From NCBI RefSeq assembly GCF_007828045.1, contig NZ_VITN01000014.1, positions 1 to 64,000 of the forward strand: DNA of 64,000 bases. The letters are read 5' to 3'. Both the position numbers and the translations under genes were made by a program. Origin of the DNA: Nitrospirillum amazonense (GTDB lineage: Bacteria > Pseudomonadota > Alphaproteobacteria > Azospirillales > Azospirillaceae). This document shows positions 1 to 8,303 of the stretch, piece after piece (position 1 is the first letter of the stretch; each line of letters begins with the position of its first letter). The notes beneath the pieces are model-generated. The model did no database searches, had not been told where the DNA came from, and saw only the letters and a program-made list of their open reading frames with translations.

Positions 1-174
1 CTGTCGACCGCGCACAAAGGCCGGACACATGACCGCTTTCAACCCAAACAAAATCTTACGCCAACACCTTGTTTCGGCGGGGCCGTCCACACATGGTATT
101 ACTGCCAGTGGTTCTGCCATGCCCTGCACATGGAAATGGTGGGCCGCATGCTGGTCCATCCGGCCAAGGCCTGA
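1..174 (+). pseudogene. nosZ: 3' end of nosZ (nitrous-oxide reductase), possibly a remnant
   Basis: Frame 1 ends at a TGA at 172-174. Codons 94-171 encode [15 protein letters not shown] followed by a short tail, which is the hallmark C-terminus of NosZ: the two Cys, the His and the Met of the CuA electron-entry site. NosZ reduces N2O to N2 in the periplasm. nosD follows after 5 nt, the canonical order. The 31 codons before this motif are open in the same frame, but they do not resemble the cupredoxin domain that should precede it, and neither other frame does; this stretch is also AT-richer. Either the gene has been truncated or rearranged, leaving only about 26 family-like codons, or the break lies at the window edge. 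Identity of the tail is clear; pseudogene status is inferred. Confidence 0.7.
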
Positions 175-179
175 CCGCC

Positions 180-1547
180 ATGCGCGCAGCCGCCACCGTG
201 ATACTGGTCCTGCTGCTGGCTTGCCCGTGGGCCCCGACCGCGCACGCCGACGTGCGCGAGGTGCCCGCCGGCGGGAACGGGCTGGCCCGCGCGGTGGCGG
301 CCGCCACCCCCGGGGATGTCCTGCGCCTGGCGCCGGGCATCCACCAGGGCGGTGTCACCATCGACAAGCCGCTGACCCTGGAAGGGCCGCCCGGCCATGC
401 CGCCACCGTGGACGCCGGCGGCACGGGCAGCGCCCTGATCGTAACGGCGCCGGAGGTGACGGTGCGCGGCCTAACCCTGACAGGATCGGGCGTCGAACAG
501 CACACCATGGATGCCGGTGTGCTGCTGCAACCCACGGCCACGGGCGCACGGATCATCGATAACCGGCTGACCGGCAACCTCTACGGCGTCTATGTCCAAG
601 GCCCCCATGACGCCACGGTGGAGGGTAATGACATCGCCGGCCGCATCGATCTGCCCATGAGCCAGCGTGGCAACGGTATCACCGTGTGGAACGCCCCCGG
701 TGCCCGCATCGTGAAGAACCGCATCACCGGCGGCCGTGACGGCATCTTCGCCAACGCCAGCCGCCAGGACCTGTTCCAGGGCAACCGCATGGAAGGCGTC
801 CGTTTCGCCATCCACTATATGTACACCAACGACAGCCGCATCCTGGACAACGTGTCGGTGGGCAACGACATCGGCTTCGCCCTCATGTTCTCCGACCGTC
901 TGGAGGTGCGGGACAACCAGTCCATGGGCGACAATGACTACGGCCTGCTGCTGAACTACGCCAACGCCTCCACCATCATCGGCAACCGGGTGACGGGGCG
1001 CTTCCTGCTGCCGCAGTCAGGCCGCCCGTCCGGGGGCGACGCCGGCGACGGCGCCATGATGCCCCGGGTGACGGGAAGCGAGGGCGGCTTGCGTGCCGGC
1101 ACGGCCAAGTGCGTCTTCGTCTACAACGCCAACAAGAACCGGATCGCCGACAACCGCTTCGACGGCTGCGACATTGGCATCCACTTCACCGCGGGGGCGG
1201 AGCGCAACACCCTGACCGGCAACGCCTTCATCGGCAATCGCACCCAGGTCATGTATGTCGGCACCCGCTCGCTGAATTGGTCCGACCATGGCCGGGGCAA
1301 TTACTGGAGCGACAACCCCGCCTTCGACCTGAACGGCGACGGCATCGCCGATGAGGCCTACCGCCCGAACGACATGGTCGACCGCGTCGTCTGGCGCTTC
1401 CCAGCCGCCAAACTGCTGCTGAACAGCCCGGCCATCCAGGTGATCCGTTGGGCCCAGGCCCAGTTCCCGGCATTGCATCCCGGCGGGGTGGTCGACAGCG
1501 CGCCCCTGATGAAGCCGCCCCCCGCCATCGCGAGTGCCCAGCCATGA
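180..1547 (+). CDS. nosD: NosD, periplasmic copper-maturation protein of N2O reductase
   Basis: A 455-residue protein, normal for NosD, which with the NosFY ABC transporter is required to build the CuZ centre of NosZ in the periplasm. A Sec signal peptide is visible at residues 1-23 (hydrophobic stretch, then a THA cleavage site). The rest is a right-handed parallel beta-helix of carbohydrate-binding/CASH type, seen as repeated N-x-(I/V)-x-(G/D)-N turns between about residues 100 and 370. I chose the ATG at 180 because the signal peptide starts there; longer in-frame starts add a non-signal extension. Its stop overlaps the nosF start (ATGA), so the two are probably translationally coupled. 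Confidence 0.92.
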   Translation: MRAAATVILVLLLACPWAPTAHADVREVPAGGNGLARAVAAATPGDVLRLAPGIHQGGVTIDKPLTLEGPPGHAATVDAGGTGSALIVTAPEVTVRGLTLTGSGVEQHTMDAGVLLQPTATGARIIDNRLTGNLYGVYVQGPHDATVEGNDIAGRIDLPMSQRGNGITVWNAPGARIVKNRITGGRDGIFANASRQDLFQGNRMEGVRFAIHYMYTNDSRILDNVSVGNDIGFALMFSDRLEVRDNQSMGDNDYGLLLNYANASTIIGNRVTGRFLLPQSGRPSGGDAGDGAMMPRVTGSEGGLRAGTAKCVFVYNANKNRIADNRFDGCDIGIHFTAGAERNTLTGNAFIGNRTQVMYVGTRSLNWSDHGRGNYWSDNPAFDLNGDGIADEAYRPNDMVDRVVWRFPAAKLLLNSPAIQVIRWAQAQFPALHPGGVVDSAPLMKPPPAIASAQP

Positions 1548-2497
1548 GCGCCCACCCCGTGAACGCTTCCCCCACCAGCGCTTCCCCCACCAGCGCCTCG
1601 GTCGTCATCGACCAGGTCACGAAGATTTACGGCGCCCGCGCCGCCTTGACCGAGGTCAGCCTGCACCTGGACCCGGGCCAATGCGTGGCCCTGGTCGGCC
1701 ACAACGGCGCCGGCAAGAGCACGCTGATCAAGCTGATGCTGGGCCTGATCCGGCCCACCCACGGACAGGTGCGTCTGCTGGGCGAGGATCCGGCCGGGGC
1801 GCATGCCGCCCGCCTGCGCCGGGCCGTGGGCTACCTGCCGGAAAACCTGGCCTTCCACCCCTCCCTCACCGGGCGGGAGACGTTGGACTTCTACGCCCGG
1901 CTGAAGGGCGTGGCCCGCGCCGGCAACACCGACCTGCTGGCCCGCGTCGGGCTGGAGGCGGAGGCGGCGCGCCGCCGCGTCGGCACCTATTCCAAGGGCA
2001 TGCGCCAGCGCCTGGGCCTGGCCCAGGCGCTGCTGGGGCAGCCCAAGGTGCTGTTCCTGGATGAGCCGACCACCGGCCTGGATCCGGCCCTGCGCCAGGT
2101 GTTCTACGAGATCGTGCAGGAACTGCGCACCGCCGGCGTGACCGTCCTGTTGTCCTCGCACGCGCTGACGGAACTGGAGGGCCGGACCGACCGCATCATC
2201 GTCATGAACCGGGGCGTCAAGATCGCCGACGGCACCCTGGCCAACCTGCGCCACCTGGCCGATCTGCCGGTGCGCATCCAGGCCACGGGGGCCCCGGCGG
2301 GCGCGGTGGCGGATGCCCTCGGGACGCTGGGCCAGGTTTCAACCAACGGCCACGCGGTGGAATGCTTGTGCGCCGGCGGCGACAAGGTGGCCGTGCTGCG
2401 CCGCCTGACCGGCCTGCCCCTGGCCGACATCTCGGTGGTGGAGCCCAGCCTGGACGAGCTTTACGCCCATTTCCTGCGCCGGGAGCAGGCCACATGA
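1544..2497 (+). CDS. nosF: NosF, ABC transporter ATPase of the nos system
   Basis: A 317-residue cytoplasmic ATPase that powers the NosFY transporter, thought to deliver a sulfur species for CuZ assembly. Walker A GHNGAGKST lies at residues 52-60. The signature loop reads YSKGM (149-153) in place of LSGGQ, which is common in NosF/CcmA-type ATPases, and Walker B LFLDEP is at 170-175. The start at 1544 overlaps the nosD stop by 4 nt and puts the domain at its usual distance; the longer open frame upstream is nosD sequence. The N-terminus has an unusual tandem repeat (ASPTS twice), encoded by a 15-bp duplication at 1565-1594. The 3' end overlaps nosY by 4 nt. Confidence 0.93.
   Translation: MSAHPVNASPTSASPTSASVVIDQVTKIYGARAALTEVSLHLDPGQCVALVGHNGAGKSTLIKLMLGLIRPTHGQVRLLGEDPAGAHAARLRRAVGYLPENLAFHPSLTGRETLDFYARLKGVARAGNTDLLARVGLEAEAARRRVGTYSKGMRQRLGLAQALLGQPKVLFLDEPTTGLDPALRQVFYEIVQELRTAGVTVLLSSHALTELEGRTDRIIVMNRGVKIADGTLANLRHLADLPVRIQATGAPAGAVADALGTLGQVSTNGHAVECLCAGGDKVAVLRRLTGLPLADISVVEPSLDELYAHFLRREQAT
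1565..1594 (+). repeat. 15-bp tandem duplication inside the nosF N-terminus
   Basis: Two perfect head-to-tail copies of gcttcccccaccagc encode the repeated ASPTS segment just before the ABC domain. The duplication keeps the frame and lies in a linker that should tolerate length change. Confidence 0.85.
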
Positions 2498-3339
2498 GCA
2501 TTCCCCTCATGACCATACCCCTCATCCTGGCCGGCAAGGAAATCCGTGACGGCCTGCGCAACCGATGGGTTGTCGCCGCCACCTTGCTGATGGCCACTTT
2601 GGCGCTCAGCCTCACCTTTCTGGGCAGCGTGCCCACCGGCACCGTGGGCGTGGGCGCCCTGGACGTGGTGGTGGTCAGCCTGTCCAGCCTGACCATCTTC
2701 CTGGTGCCGTTGATCGCCCTGCTGCTGTCCTTCGATGCCATCGTGGGCGAGGTCGACCGCGGCACCATGAGCCTGCTGCTCTCCTACCCCGTGTCGCGGG
2801 GCCAGGTGGTGCTGGGCAAGTTCCTGGGCCACCTCGCCTCGCTGGCCTTCGCCACCCTGGTGGGATATGGCGCGGCCGGGGCCGCCCTGGTGGCCACTGG
2901 CGCCGACACGGGGCCGGAGGGCTGGCGCGCCTTCGCCGGGCTGATCGGGTCCAGCATCCTGCTGGGCGCCGTGTTCATCGCCCTGGGCTATCTGGTCAGC
3001 GCCCTCGTGCGCGACCGGGGCGCTGCCGGCGGCATCGCCATCGGCCTGTGGCTGGTGTTCGTGCTGGTGTTCGACATGGCCCTGCTGGGCGTCCTGGTGG
3101 CGGACCAGGGCAAGACCGTCACCGTGGGCCTGCTGAACTGGCTGATACTGGCCAACCCGGCCGATGCCTTCCGCCTGTTCAATCTGACGGGCACCGCCCA
3201 GGTCAGCCAATTCGCCGGCATGGCCGGCATCGCCGGCCAGATCCACCTGGGTCCCGTCACCCTTCTCGCCGTTCTGGCCGGCTGGACCGCCCTACCCCTG
3301 GGCGCCGCCGCCCTCATCTTCTCCCGGAGGCAAATCTGA
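2494..3339 (+). CDS. nosY: NosY, ABC-2-type permease of the nos system
   Basis: A 281-residue inner-membrane protein with about six hydrophobic segments (for example around residues 25-45, 60-80, 105-130, 145-170, 178-200 and 250-275). It forms the channel half of NosFY, which works with NosD on CuZ maturation. The motif FDAIVGEVDRGTM (roughly residues 76-88) with the following LLLSYPVSR is typical of NosY and related ABC-2 permeases. The ATG at 2494 overlaps the nosF stop as ATGA, and the nosY stop shares one base with the nosL start (TGATG). Assignment rests on family pattern plus the fixed nosD-F-Y-L order. Confidence 0.92.
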   Translation: MSIPLMTIPLILAGKEIRDGLRNRWVVAATLLMATLALSLTFLGSVPTGTVGVGALDVVVVSLSSLTIFLVPLIALLLSFDAIVGEVDRGTMSLLLSYPVSRGQVVLGKFLGHLASLAFATLVGYGAAGAALVATGADTGPEGWRAFAGLIGSSILLGAVFIALGYLVSALVRDRGAAGGIAIGLWLVFVLVFDMALLGVLVADQGKTVTVGLLNWLILANPADAFRLFNLTGTAQVSQFAGMAGIAGQIHLGPVTLLAVLAGWTALPLGAAALIFSRRQI

Positions 3340-3860
3340 TGCGCGCCCCTTACCTTATCGCCGTGCTGGCCATCCTGGCCATTGGCGGGTGCAAACCCAA
3401 GGCGGAGGTCGCGGCCATCCCCGCACCGCACAGCCTGACCGACGCCGACCTCGCCCATTTCTGCAACATGGCCGTGACGGAACACGGCGGCCCCAAGGGT
3501 CAGGTCCTGCTGAAGGGCGATCCCATGCCGGTGTGGTTCGCCTCCGTCCGCGACACGGTGGCCTATACCCTGCTGCCGGAGGAGCCCAAGGACATCGCCG
3601 CCATCTACGTGACGGCGATGGAGCTGATGAGCGACGACCAGCACCATCCGCCGGCCGGCAGCTGGATCGACGCCCGTACCGCCTTCTACGTGGTGGGCAG
3701 CGCCGAGCAGGGCGCCATGGGCGGTGGTGAGCTGTTTCCCTTCGGCAGCGAAGCGGCGGCGCAGGCCTTCGCGGCGGCGCACCAGGGCACCGTCATGCGC
3801 TATGCCGACATCCCCAAGGACAAGGTGTTCAACGAGGGCGACCGGAGTGGCGCGTCATGA
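3339..3860 (+). CDS. nosL: NosL, copper-chaperone lipoprotein
   Basis: A 173-residue outer-membrane-type lipoprotein: the lipobox IGGC places the lipidated Cys at residue 18. NosL binds Cu(I) and supplies copper to apo-NosZ. The expected CNM copper motif (C42, M44) follows within FCNMAVTEHGGPKGQ, and the conserved WFASVRD block comes later. The start at 3339 overlaps the nosY stop by one base (TGATG), and the longer frame starting inside nosY is a shadow. The stop overlaps apbE by 4 nt. Confidence 0.92.
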   Translation: MRAPYLIAVLAILAIGGCKPKAEVAAIPAPHSLTDADLAHFCNMAVTEHGGPKGQVLLKGDPMPVWFASVRDTVAYTLLPEEPKDIAAIYVTAMELMSDDQHHPPAGSWIDARTAFYVVGSAEQGAMGGGELFPFGSEAAAQAFAAAHQGTVMRYADIPKDKVFNEGDRSGAS

Positions 3861-4855
3861 GCATGCCCTCCCGCCGCCGTGTCCTGACCATCCTGGCCGC
3901 CACCGCTGGCCTGCCCCTGCTGGGCCTGCGCGGCACGCTGGCGGCCGAGACGCCATCCCCCCTGCGCCGCTGGTCCGGCGTGGCGCTGGGCGCCGATGCC
4001 CAGCTGGTCATCAACCACCCCGACCCGGCCGAGGCGGATACCCTGATCCAGGCGAGCCTGGCGGAGGTGGCGCGGCTGGAGGGCATGTTCAGCCTGTATC
4101 GGTCGGACAGCCTGCTGAACCGACTGAACCGCGACGGCGTGCTGGCCGACCCGCCGTCCGACTTGGTGGCCCTGCTGGCGGAGGCGCTGTCCATCGCCCG
4201 GCTGACCAATGGCGCCTTCGACCCCACGGTGCAGCCGCTATGGACGCTATACGCCGATCATTTTGGCAAGCCCGGCGCCGAACCGGCCGGCCCGCCAGTG
4301 GCGGCCTTGCGCCGTGCCCTGGCCTCTGTCGGGCACGCCCACGTGTCGGTAACGGCGGACCGGGTGGCCCTGAGTCGCCCCGGCATGGCGCTGACCTTGA
4401 ACGGCATCGCCCAGGGGTATGTCACCGACCGGGTGATAGCCCTGCTGAAGGCGCGGGGTGTCGCCCACACCCTGGTGGACATGGGGGAGATACGGGCGGT
4501 GGGCCACCACCCCGCCGGCCGGCCCTGGACCGCCGGGATCAAAGTGCCGGGCGAAGGTGAGCGCACCTTGCTGACCCTGCCCCTGGTGGACCAGGCCCTG
4601 TCCACCTCCGGCGCCTACGGCACGCCGTTCGACCCCACGGGCCGCTTCAACCACCTGTTCGACCCGGCTACGGGGACGTGCAGCGACCCCAGCATGAGCA
4701 TCAGCGTGCGCGCCCCCACCGCCACCCTGGCCGATGCCCTATCCACCGCCTTCAGCATCATGCCGCCAGAAGGTGTCAAACGGGTGCTGGCCCAACTGCC
4801 GGACTGCCAGGCCTGGCGCTCGCACACCAACGGCACCATCGTGGCGCTGGCCTGA
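3857..4855 (+). CDS. apbE: ApbE/NosX-type FAD:protein FMN transferase
   Basis: A 332-residue exported flavin transferase. ApbE enzymes attach FMN covalently to a Thr of partner proteins; in nos clusters (there called NosX) the target is NosR, the membrane electron donor to NosZ. The N-terminus carries adjacent arginines before a hydrophobic stretch (SRRRVLTILAA), consistent with Tat export. Family motifs are visible: MGEIRAVG near residue 210, LSTSGAYG near 250, FNHLFDPATG near 265 and ADALSTAFSIMP near 295. The start overlaps the nosL stop by 4 nt. Its stop directly abuts the stop of the convergent ABC-F gene. No nosR is visible in the window, so its substrate must be encoded elsewhere or upstream. 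Confidence 0.9.
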   Translation: MSMPSRRRVLTILAATAGLPLLGLRGTLAAETPSPLRRWSGVALGADAQLVINHPDPAEADTLIQASLAEVARLEGMFSLYRSDSLLNRLNRDGVLADPPSDLVALLAEALSIARLTNGAFDPTVQPLWTLYADHFGKPGAEPAGPPVAALRRALASVGHAHVSVTADRVALSRPGMALTLNGIAQGYVTDRVIALLKARGVAHTLVDMGEIRAVGHHPAGRPWTAGIKVPGEGERTLLTLPLVDQALSTSGAYGTPFDPTGRFNHLFDPATGTCSDPSMSISVRAPTATLADALSTAFSIMPPEGVKRVLAQLPDCQAWRSHTNGTIVALA

Positions 4856-6478
4856 TCAGCTGTGCAGGCCGGGGGCCTCCTGCCCGGTGCTGGCCACGTA
4901 TTCGGTGTAGCCGCCGCCGTACTGGTGGATGCCCTCCGGCGTCAGTTCCAGCACGCGGTTGGACAGCGTGGCCAGGAAGTGGCGGTCGTGCGACACGAAC
5001 AGCATGGTGCCCTCATACGCCGCCAGCGCCGTGATCAGCATCTGCTTGGTGTCGAGGTCCAGGTGGTTGGTCGGCTCGTCCAGCACCAGGAAATTGGGCG
5101 GGTTGTACAGCATCATGGCCATCACCAGCCGGGCCTTCTCCCCGCCCGACAGGACGCGGCAGCGCTTTTCCACGTCGTCACCGGAGAAACCGAAGCAGCC
5201 GGCCAGCGCCCGCAGCGAGCCCTGGCCCGCCTGGGGGAACTTGGCCTCCAAGGCCTCGAACACCGTCTGCTCACCATCCAGCAGTTCCATGGCGTGCTGG
5301 GAGAAATAGCCCATCTTGACGCTGCCGCCGACCGTGACGGTGCCGGAGTCCGGCTGGTCGGCGCCGGCGATCAGCTTCAGCAGAGTGGACTTGCCCGCGC
5401 CGTTGACGCCCATGACGCACCAGCGCTCCTTGCGGCGGATGGTGAGGTCAAAACCCTTATAGATGGTGCGGCTGCCGTAGCCCTTGTGCACATTCTTCAG
5501 TACCGCCACGTCGTCGCCCGAGCGCGGGGCCGGCGGAAACTCGAAGGTCACGATCTGGCGGCGCTTCGGCGGCTCGACCCGGTCGATCTTGTCCAGCTTC
5601 TTCACGCGGCTCTGCACCTGGCTGGCGTGCGAGGCGCGGGCCTTGAACCGCTCGATGAACTTCAGCTCCTTCGCCAGCATGGCCTGCTGGCGCTCGAACT
5701 GCGCCTGCTGCTGGCGTTCGTTCAGCGCCCGCTGCTGCTCATAGAACCCATAGTCACCGGAATAGCTGGTCAGCGACCCGCCATCGATCTCGATGATCTT
5801 GGTGACGATCCGGTTCATGAACTCCCGGTCATGGGAGGTCATCAGCAGGGCGCCGTCGTAACCCTTCAGGAAACCCTCCAGCCAGATCAGGCTTTCCAGG
5901 TCCAGGTGGTTGCTGGGTTCGTCCAGCAACATGGCGTCGGGCTTCATCAGCAGGATGCGGGCCAGGGCCACGCGCATCTTCCAGCCGCCGGACAGCATGC
6001 CGACGTCCTTGTCCATCATCTCCTGGCTGAAACTGAGGCCGGCCAGCACCTCACGCGCCTTGCCTTCCAGCTCATAGCCGCCCAGTTCGTCGAAGCGCGC
6101 CTGCACCTCGCCATAGCGCTCGATGATCTCATCCATGCGGTCGGCTTGGTCGGGGTCGGACATGGCGGCCTCCAGGACAGCCATCTCCTTGGCCACCTCG
6201 CTGACCGGGCCGGCGCCGTCCATCACCTCCGCCACCGCGCTGCGGCCGGACATCTCGCCCACGTCCTGGTTGAAGTAGCCTATGGTGATCTGCTTCTCCA
6301 CCGACACCTGGCCGGTGTCCGGCAGTTCCTCGCCCGTGATCATGCGGAACAGGGTGGTCTTGCCGGCGCCGTTGGGACCGACCAGGCCCACCTTCTCACC
6401 CCGGTTCAAGGCAGCGGACGTCTCCATGAACAGGATGCGGTGGCCGTTGTGCTTGCTGATGTTTTCGAGGCGGATCAT
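4856..6478 (-). CDS. ABC-F family ATPase (ribosome-associated, YbiT/EttA-like)
   Basis: A 540-residue soluble protein with two ABC ATPase domains and no membrane segments, the ABC-F plan; such proteins act on the ribosome during translation. Walker A GPNGAGKTT is near residue 35 and the signature LSGGWKMRVALA near 165. A charged, Gln/Arg-rich linker (about 240-300) connects to the second domain, with Walker A GVNGAGKST near 360, signature LSGGEKARLVMA near 445 and Walker B FLVLDEPTNHLD near 470. Length fits YbiT-type members. It faces the nos cluster convergently with no intergenic space, and is divergent from the ECF sigma gene. The precise ABC-F subfamily cannot be settled by eye. Confidence 0.93.
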   Translation of the reverse strand: MIRLENISKHNGHRILFMETSAALNRGEKVGLVGPNGAGKTTLFRMITGEELPDTGQVSVEKQITIGYFNQDVGEMSGRSAVAEVMDGAGPVSEVAKEMAVLEAAMSDPDQADRMDEIIERYGEVQARFDELGGYELEGKAREVLAGLSFSQEMMDKDVGMLSGGWKMRVALARILLMKPDAMLLDEPSNHLDLESLIWLEGFLKGYDGALLMTSHDREFMNRIVTKIIEIDGGSLTSYSGDYGFYEQQRALNERQQQAQFERQQAMLAKELKFIERFKARASHASQVQSRVKKLDKIDRVEPPKRRQIVTFEFPPAPRSGDDVAVLKNVHKGYGSRTIYKGFDLTIRRKERWCVMGVNGAGKSTLLKLIAGADQPDSGTVTVGGSVKMGYFSQHAMELLDGEQTVFEALEAKFPQAGQGSLRALAGCFGFSGDDVEKRCRVLSGGEKARLVMAMMLYNPPNFLVLDEPTNHLDLDTKQMLITALAAYEGTMLFVSHDRHFLATLSNRVLELTPEGIHQYGGGYTEYVASTGQEAPGLHS

Positions 6479-6701
6479 GGGGACCGGTTTCCGAAGGCGG
6501 GGATGGCCCCCTTATGCCACAGGATGCGCAACGCGATAGTGTCCGGATCGGCATACCGGTCCAGCGATGGGGGCTGCGCCCCCGCACATCCTGGCTCCGA
6601 AAATTTTTCCCATTGCCCATAAGGGATTTTTGGCGCCCGTTCGTCATCCAGGGAAAGGGCGCCGTGTGCGCGCGAAAAGCCAAAGGGAGGAAGGACGTCC
6701 G
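6479..6701. promoter_or_regulatory. Divergent intergenic region, ABC-F / ECF sigma
   Basis: This 223-nt gap must hold the promoters of both flanking genes. A GC hairpin (GGGGGC-TGC-GCCCCC, about 6567-6581) lies in the middle, and an AT-rich patch (aaaatttttccc) follows about 20 nt later. No operator was recognised. A strong Shine-Dalgarno (gggaggaagg, 6685-6694) precedes the GTG at 6702 and decides that start. Confidence 0.5.
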
Positions 6702-7271
6702 GTGAACAGAAGTGCGGTGGATCTATGGTTTGTGGAGGAAGTCCTACCCTTGGAGGCGGCGCTGACCGGCTATCTGCGCCGCAAATGGCGGGAGGTATCC
6801 GAGATCCCCGATCTTCGGCAGGAAATCTACACCCGCGTCTACGAGGCGGCGACCGTGGCGATCCCTGAGATGACCAAGCCCTTCCTGTTCATGACCGCCC
6901 GCAACCTGCTGATCGATCGCGCCCGCCGCGCGCAGGTGGTCTCCATCGAGACGGTCATCGATCTTGAGGACCTGGACGTGGCCGATACCGTGCCCAACCC
7001 GGAACAAAGCGCCGTCGGCCGCGAGGCCATGCGGCTGCTGCAGGCCGCCATCAACCGCCTGCCGCCGCGCTGCCGCGAAGTGACGCTGCTGCGCAAGGTG
7101 CACGGCCTGCCGCAGCGCGACGTGGCCCGCCGCATGGGCATCAGCGAAAGCACGGTGGAGCAGCAGGTGGCCAAGGGCGTGCGCCTGATCGCCGACGCCA
7201 TGATCGACATCGTCCCCGAACCCGTGACCGGCCGCTTCGGCCGGCGGCCGCGCAAGGTGGGGCAGCCATGA
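6702..7271 (+). CDS. ECF RNA polymerase sigma factor, FecI-like
   Basis: A 189-residue sigma-70-family factor of extracytoplasmic function type. Region 2 spans roughly residues 20-85 (LRQEIYTRVYEAA, then FMTARNLLIDRARR), and region 4 about 115-175 (LPPRCREVTLLRKVHG, then the helix-turn-helix ISESTVEQQVAKGV). It starts with GTG at 6702 after a strong ribosome-binding site; upstream in-frame ATGs would add a non-homologous extension. The stop overlaps the fecR-like start (ATGA), and a TBDR follows, so this is a FecI-FecR-FecA-type surface-signalling cassette. By family analogy it should drive transcription of the downstream receptor when the ligand is bound. Confidence 0.92.
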   Translation: MNRSAVDLWFVEEVLPLEAALTGYLRRKWREVSEIPDLRQEIYTRVYEAATVAIPEMTKPFLFMTARNLLIDRARRAQVVSIETVIDLEDLDVADTVPNPEQSAVGREAMRLLQAAINRLPPRCREVTLLRKVHGLPQRDVARRMGISESTVEQQVAKGVRLIADAMIDIVPEPVTGRFGRRPRKVGQP

Positions 7272-8236
7272 TGGAGCATGATCCCATCGAGGAACAGGCG
7301 GCACGCTGGCTGGCCCGCCAGGATGCCGGCCCCCTGGACGCGGCGGCCAAGGCCGGGTTCGACGCCTGGATCGCCACCTCCACCCGCCATCGCGTGACCT
7401 ACCTGCGGCTGGAGGCGGCATGGCAGCGGGCCGACCAGCTGCGCGTCACCCGCCAGGCCCCCGTCCTGCCCCCGCCGCGCGCCAGCGTGGCGCGCGGGCC
7501 GTGGCGCCGCTGGGCGCCCGCGATGGCCGTCGCCGCGGCGGTGGCCCTGGTCGTCATCATTCCCGCCTTGGATGACTGGCCCTTCGCCGCCGGGCAGAAG
7601 TTCAGCACCGGCGTCGGCGATCGTTACACCGCCCACTTGCAGGACGGATCGCAGATCGAGCTGAACACCGACACGCGCTTGAGGGCCTCCGTCGATCAGA
7701 CGACGCGCGAGGTGCGACTGGACAAGGGTGAGGCCTTCTTCGAGGTGGTGCACGACGACAAGCACCCCTTCGTCGTCATCAGCGGCGACCTGCGCATCGT
7801 CGACGTCGGCACCAAGTTCTCCGTCCGCCGTGACGGCGACAGGCTGGAGGTGGTGGTGGCCGAAGGCGCCGTCGTGGTTGAGGATATGGCCCATCCCAAC
7901 GATGTGGCTCCCACGCTGGTGACCCAGCTGAGCGCGGCGGTGGCGCAGCCCAAGGCCATCCGGAAAAGTCCGCGTAGTGAGGAACAGGTGCGGGACGCCC
8001 TGGGTTGGCGCCACGGGACGCTGGTCTTCACCGACCGTCCCTTGCGCGAGGTGGCGGCGGAGTTCAACCGCTACAACCGCAAACAGCTGGTGGTGCCGGC
8101 CGAGGGCCCCATGGGCGATATCCGCATCGGTGGCAGTTTCGAGGCCACCAATATCGACGCTTTCGCCCGCCTGCTGCACAGCGGTTTCGGCCTGAAGGTA
8201 ATCGACGACGGCAGGGAAATAAGAATTTCAAATTGA
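7268..8236 (+). CDS. FecR-family anti-sigma/sigma-regulator
   Basis: A 322-residue inner-membrane protein. The N-terminal cytoplasmic DUF4880-type part (about 1-70, with EEQAARWLARQD and AWIATSTRHRVTYLRL) would hold the sigma factor. One transmembrane segment follows at about 83-100. The periplasmic FecR domain (about 115-210) contains DGSQIELNTDTRL and GEAFFEVVHDDKHPF, and a C-terminal DUF4974-like part (about 240-320) contacts the STN domain of the receptor. It overlaps the sigma gene by 4 nt and lies 67 nt before the TBDR. Confidence 0.92.
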   Translation: MMEHDPIEEQAARWLARQDAGPLDAAAKAGFDAWIATSTRHRVTYLRLEAAWQRADQLRVTRQAPVLPPPRASVARGPWRRWAPAMAVAAAVALVVIIPALDDWPFAAGQKFSTGVGDRYTAHLQDGSQIELNTDTRLRASVDQTTREVRLDKGEAFFEVVHDDKHPFVVISGDLRIVDVGTKFSVRRDGDRLEVVVAEGAVVVEDMAHPNDVAPTLVTQLSAAVAQPKAIRKSPRSEEQVRDALGWRHGTLVFTDRPLREVAAEFNRYNRKQLVVPAEGPMGDIRIGGSFEATNIDAFARLLHSGFGLKVIDDGREIRISN

Positions 8237-8303
8237 GAATAGGGGATCCGGCACGGTCCTTCGTCATAGCCAAATACAACAATCCAGAAATGAGGGAGAA
8301 ATC

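Noticed and set aside
4862-6622. Plus-strand open frame opposite the ABC-F gene
   Set aside because: The translation is low-complexity (His/Gln/Leu/Val-rich), while the minus strand has two complete ABC ATPase domains with all motifs.
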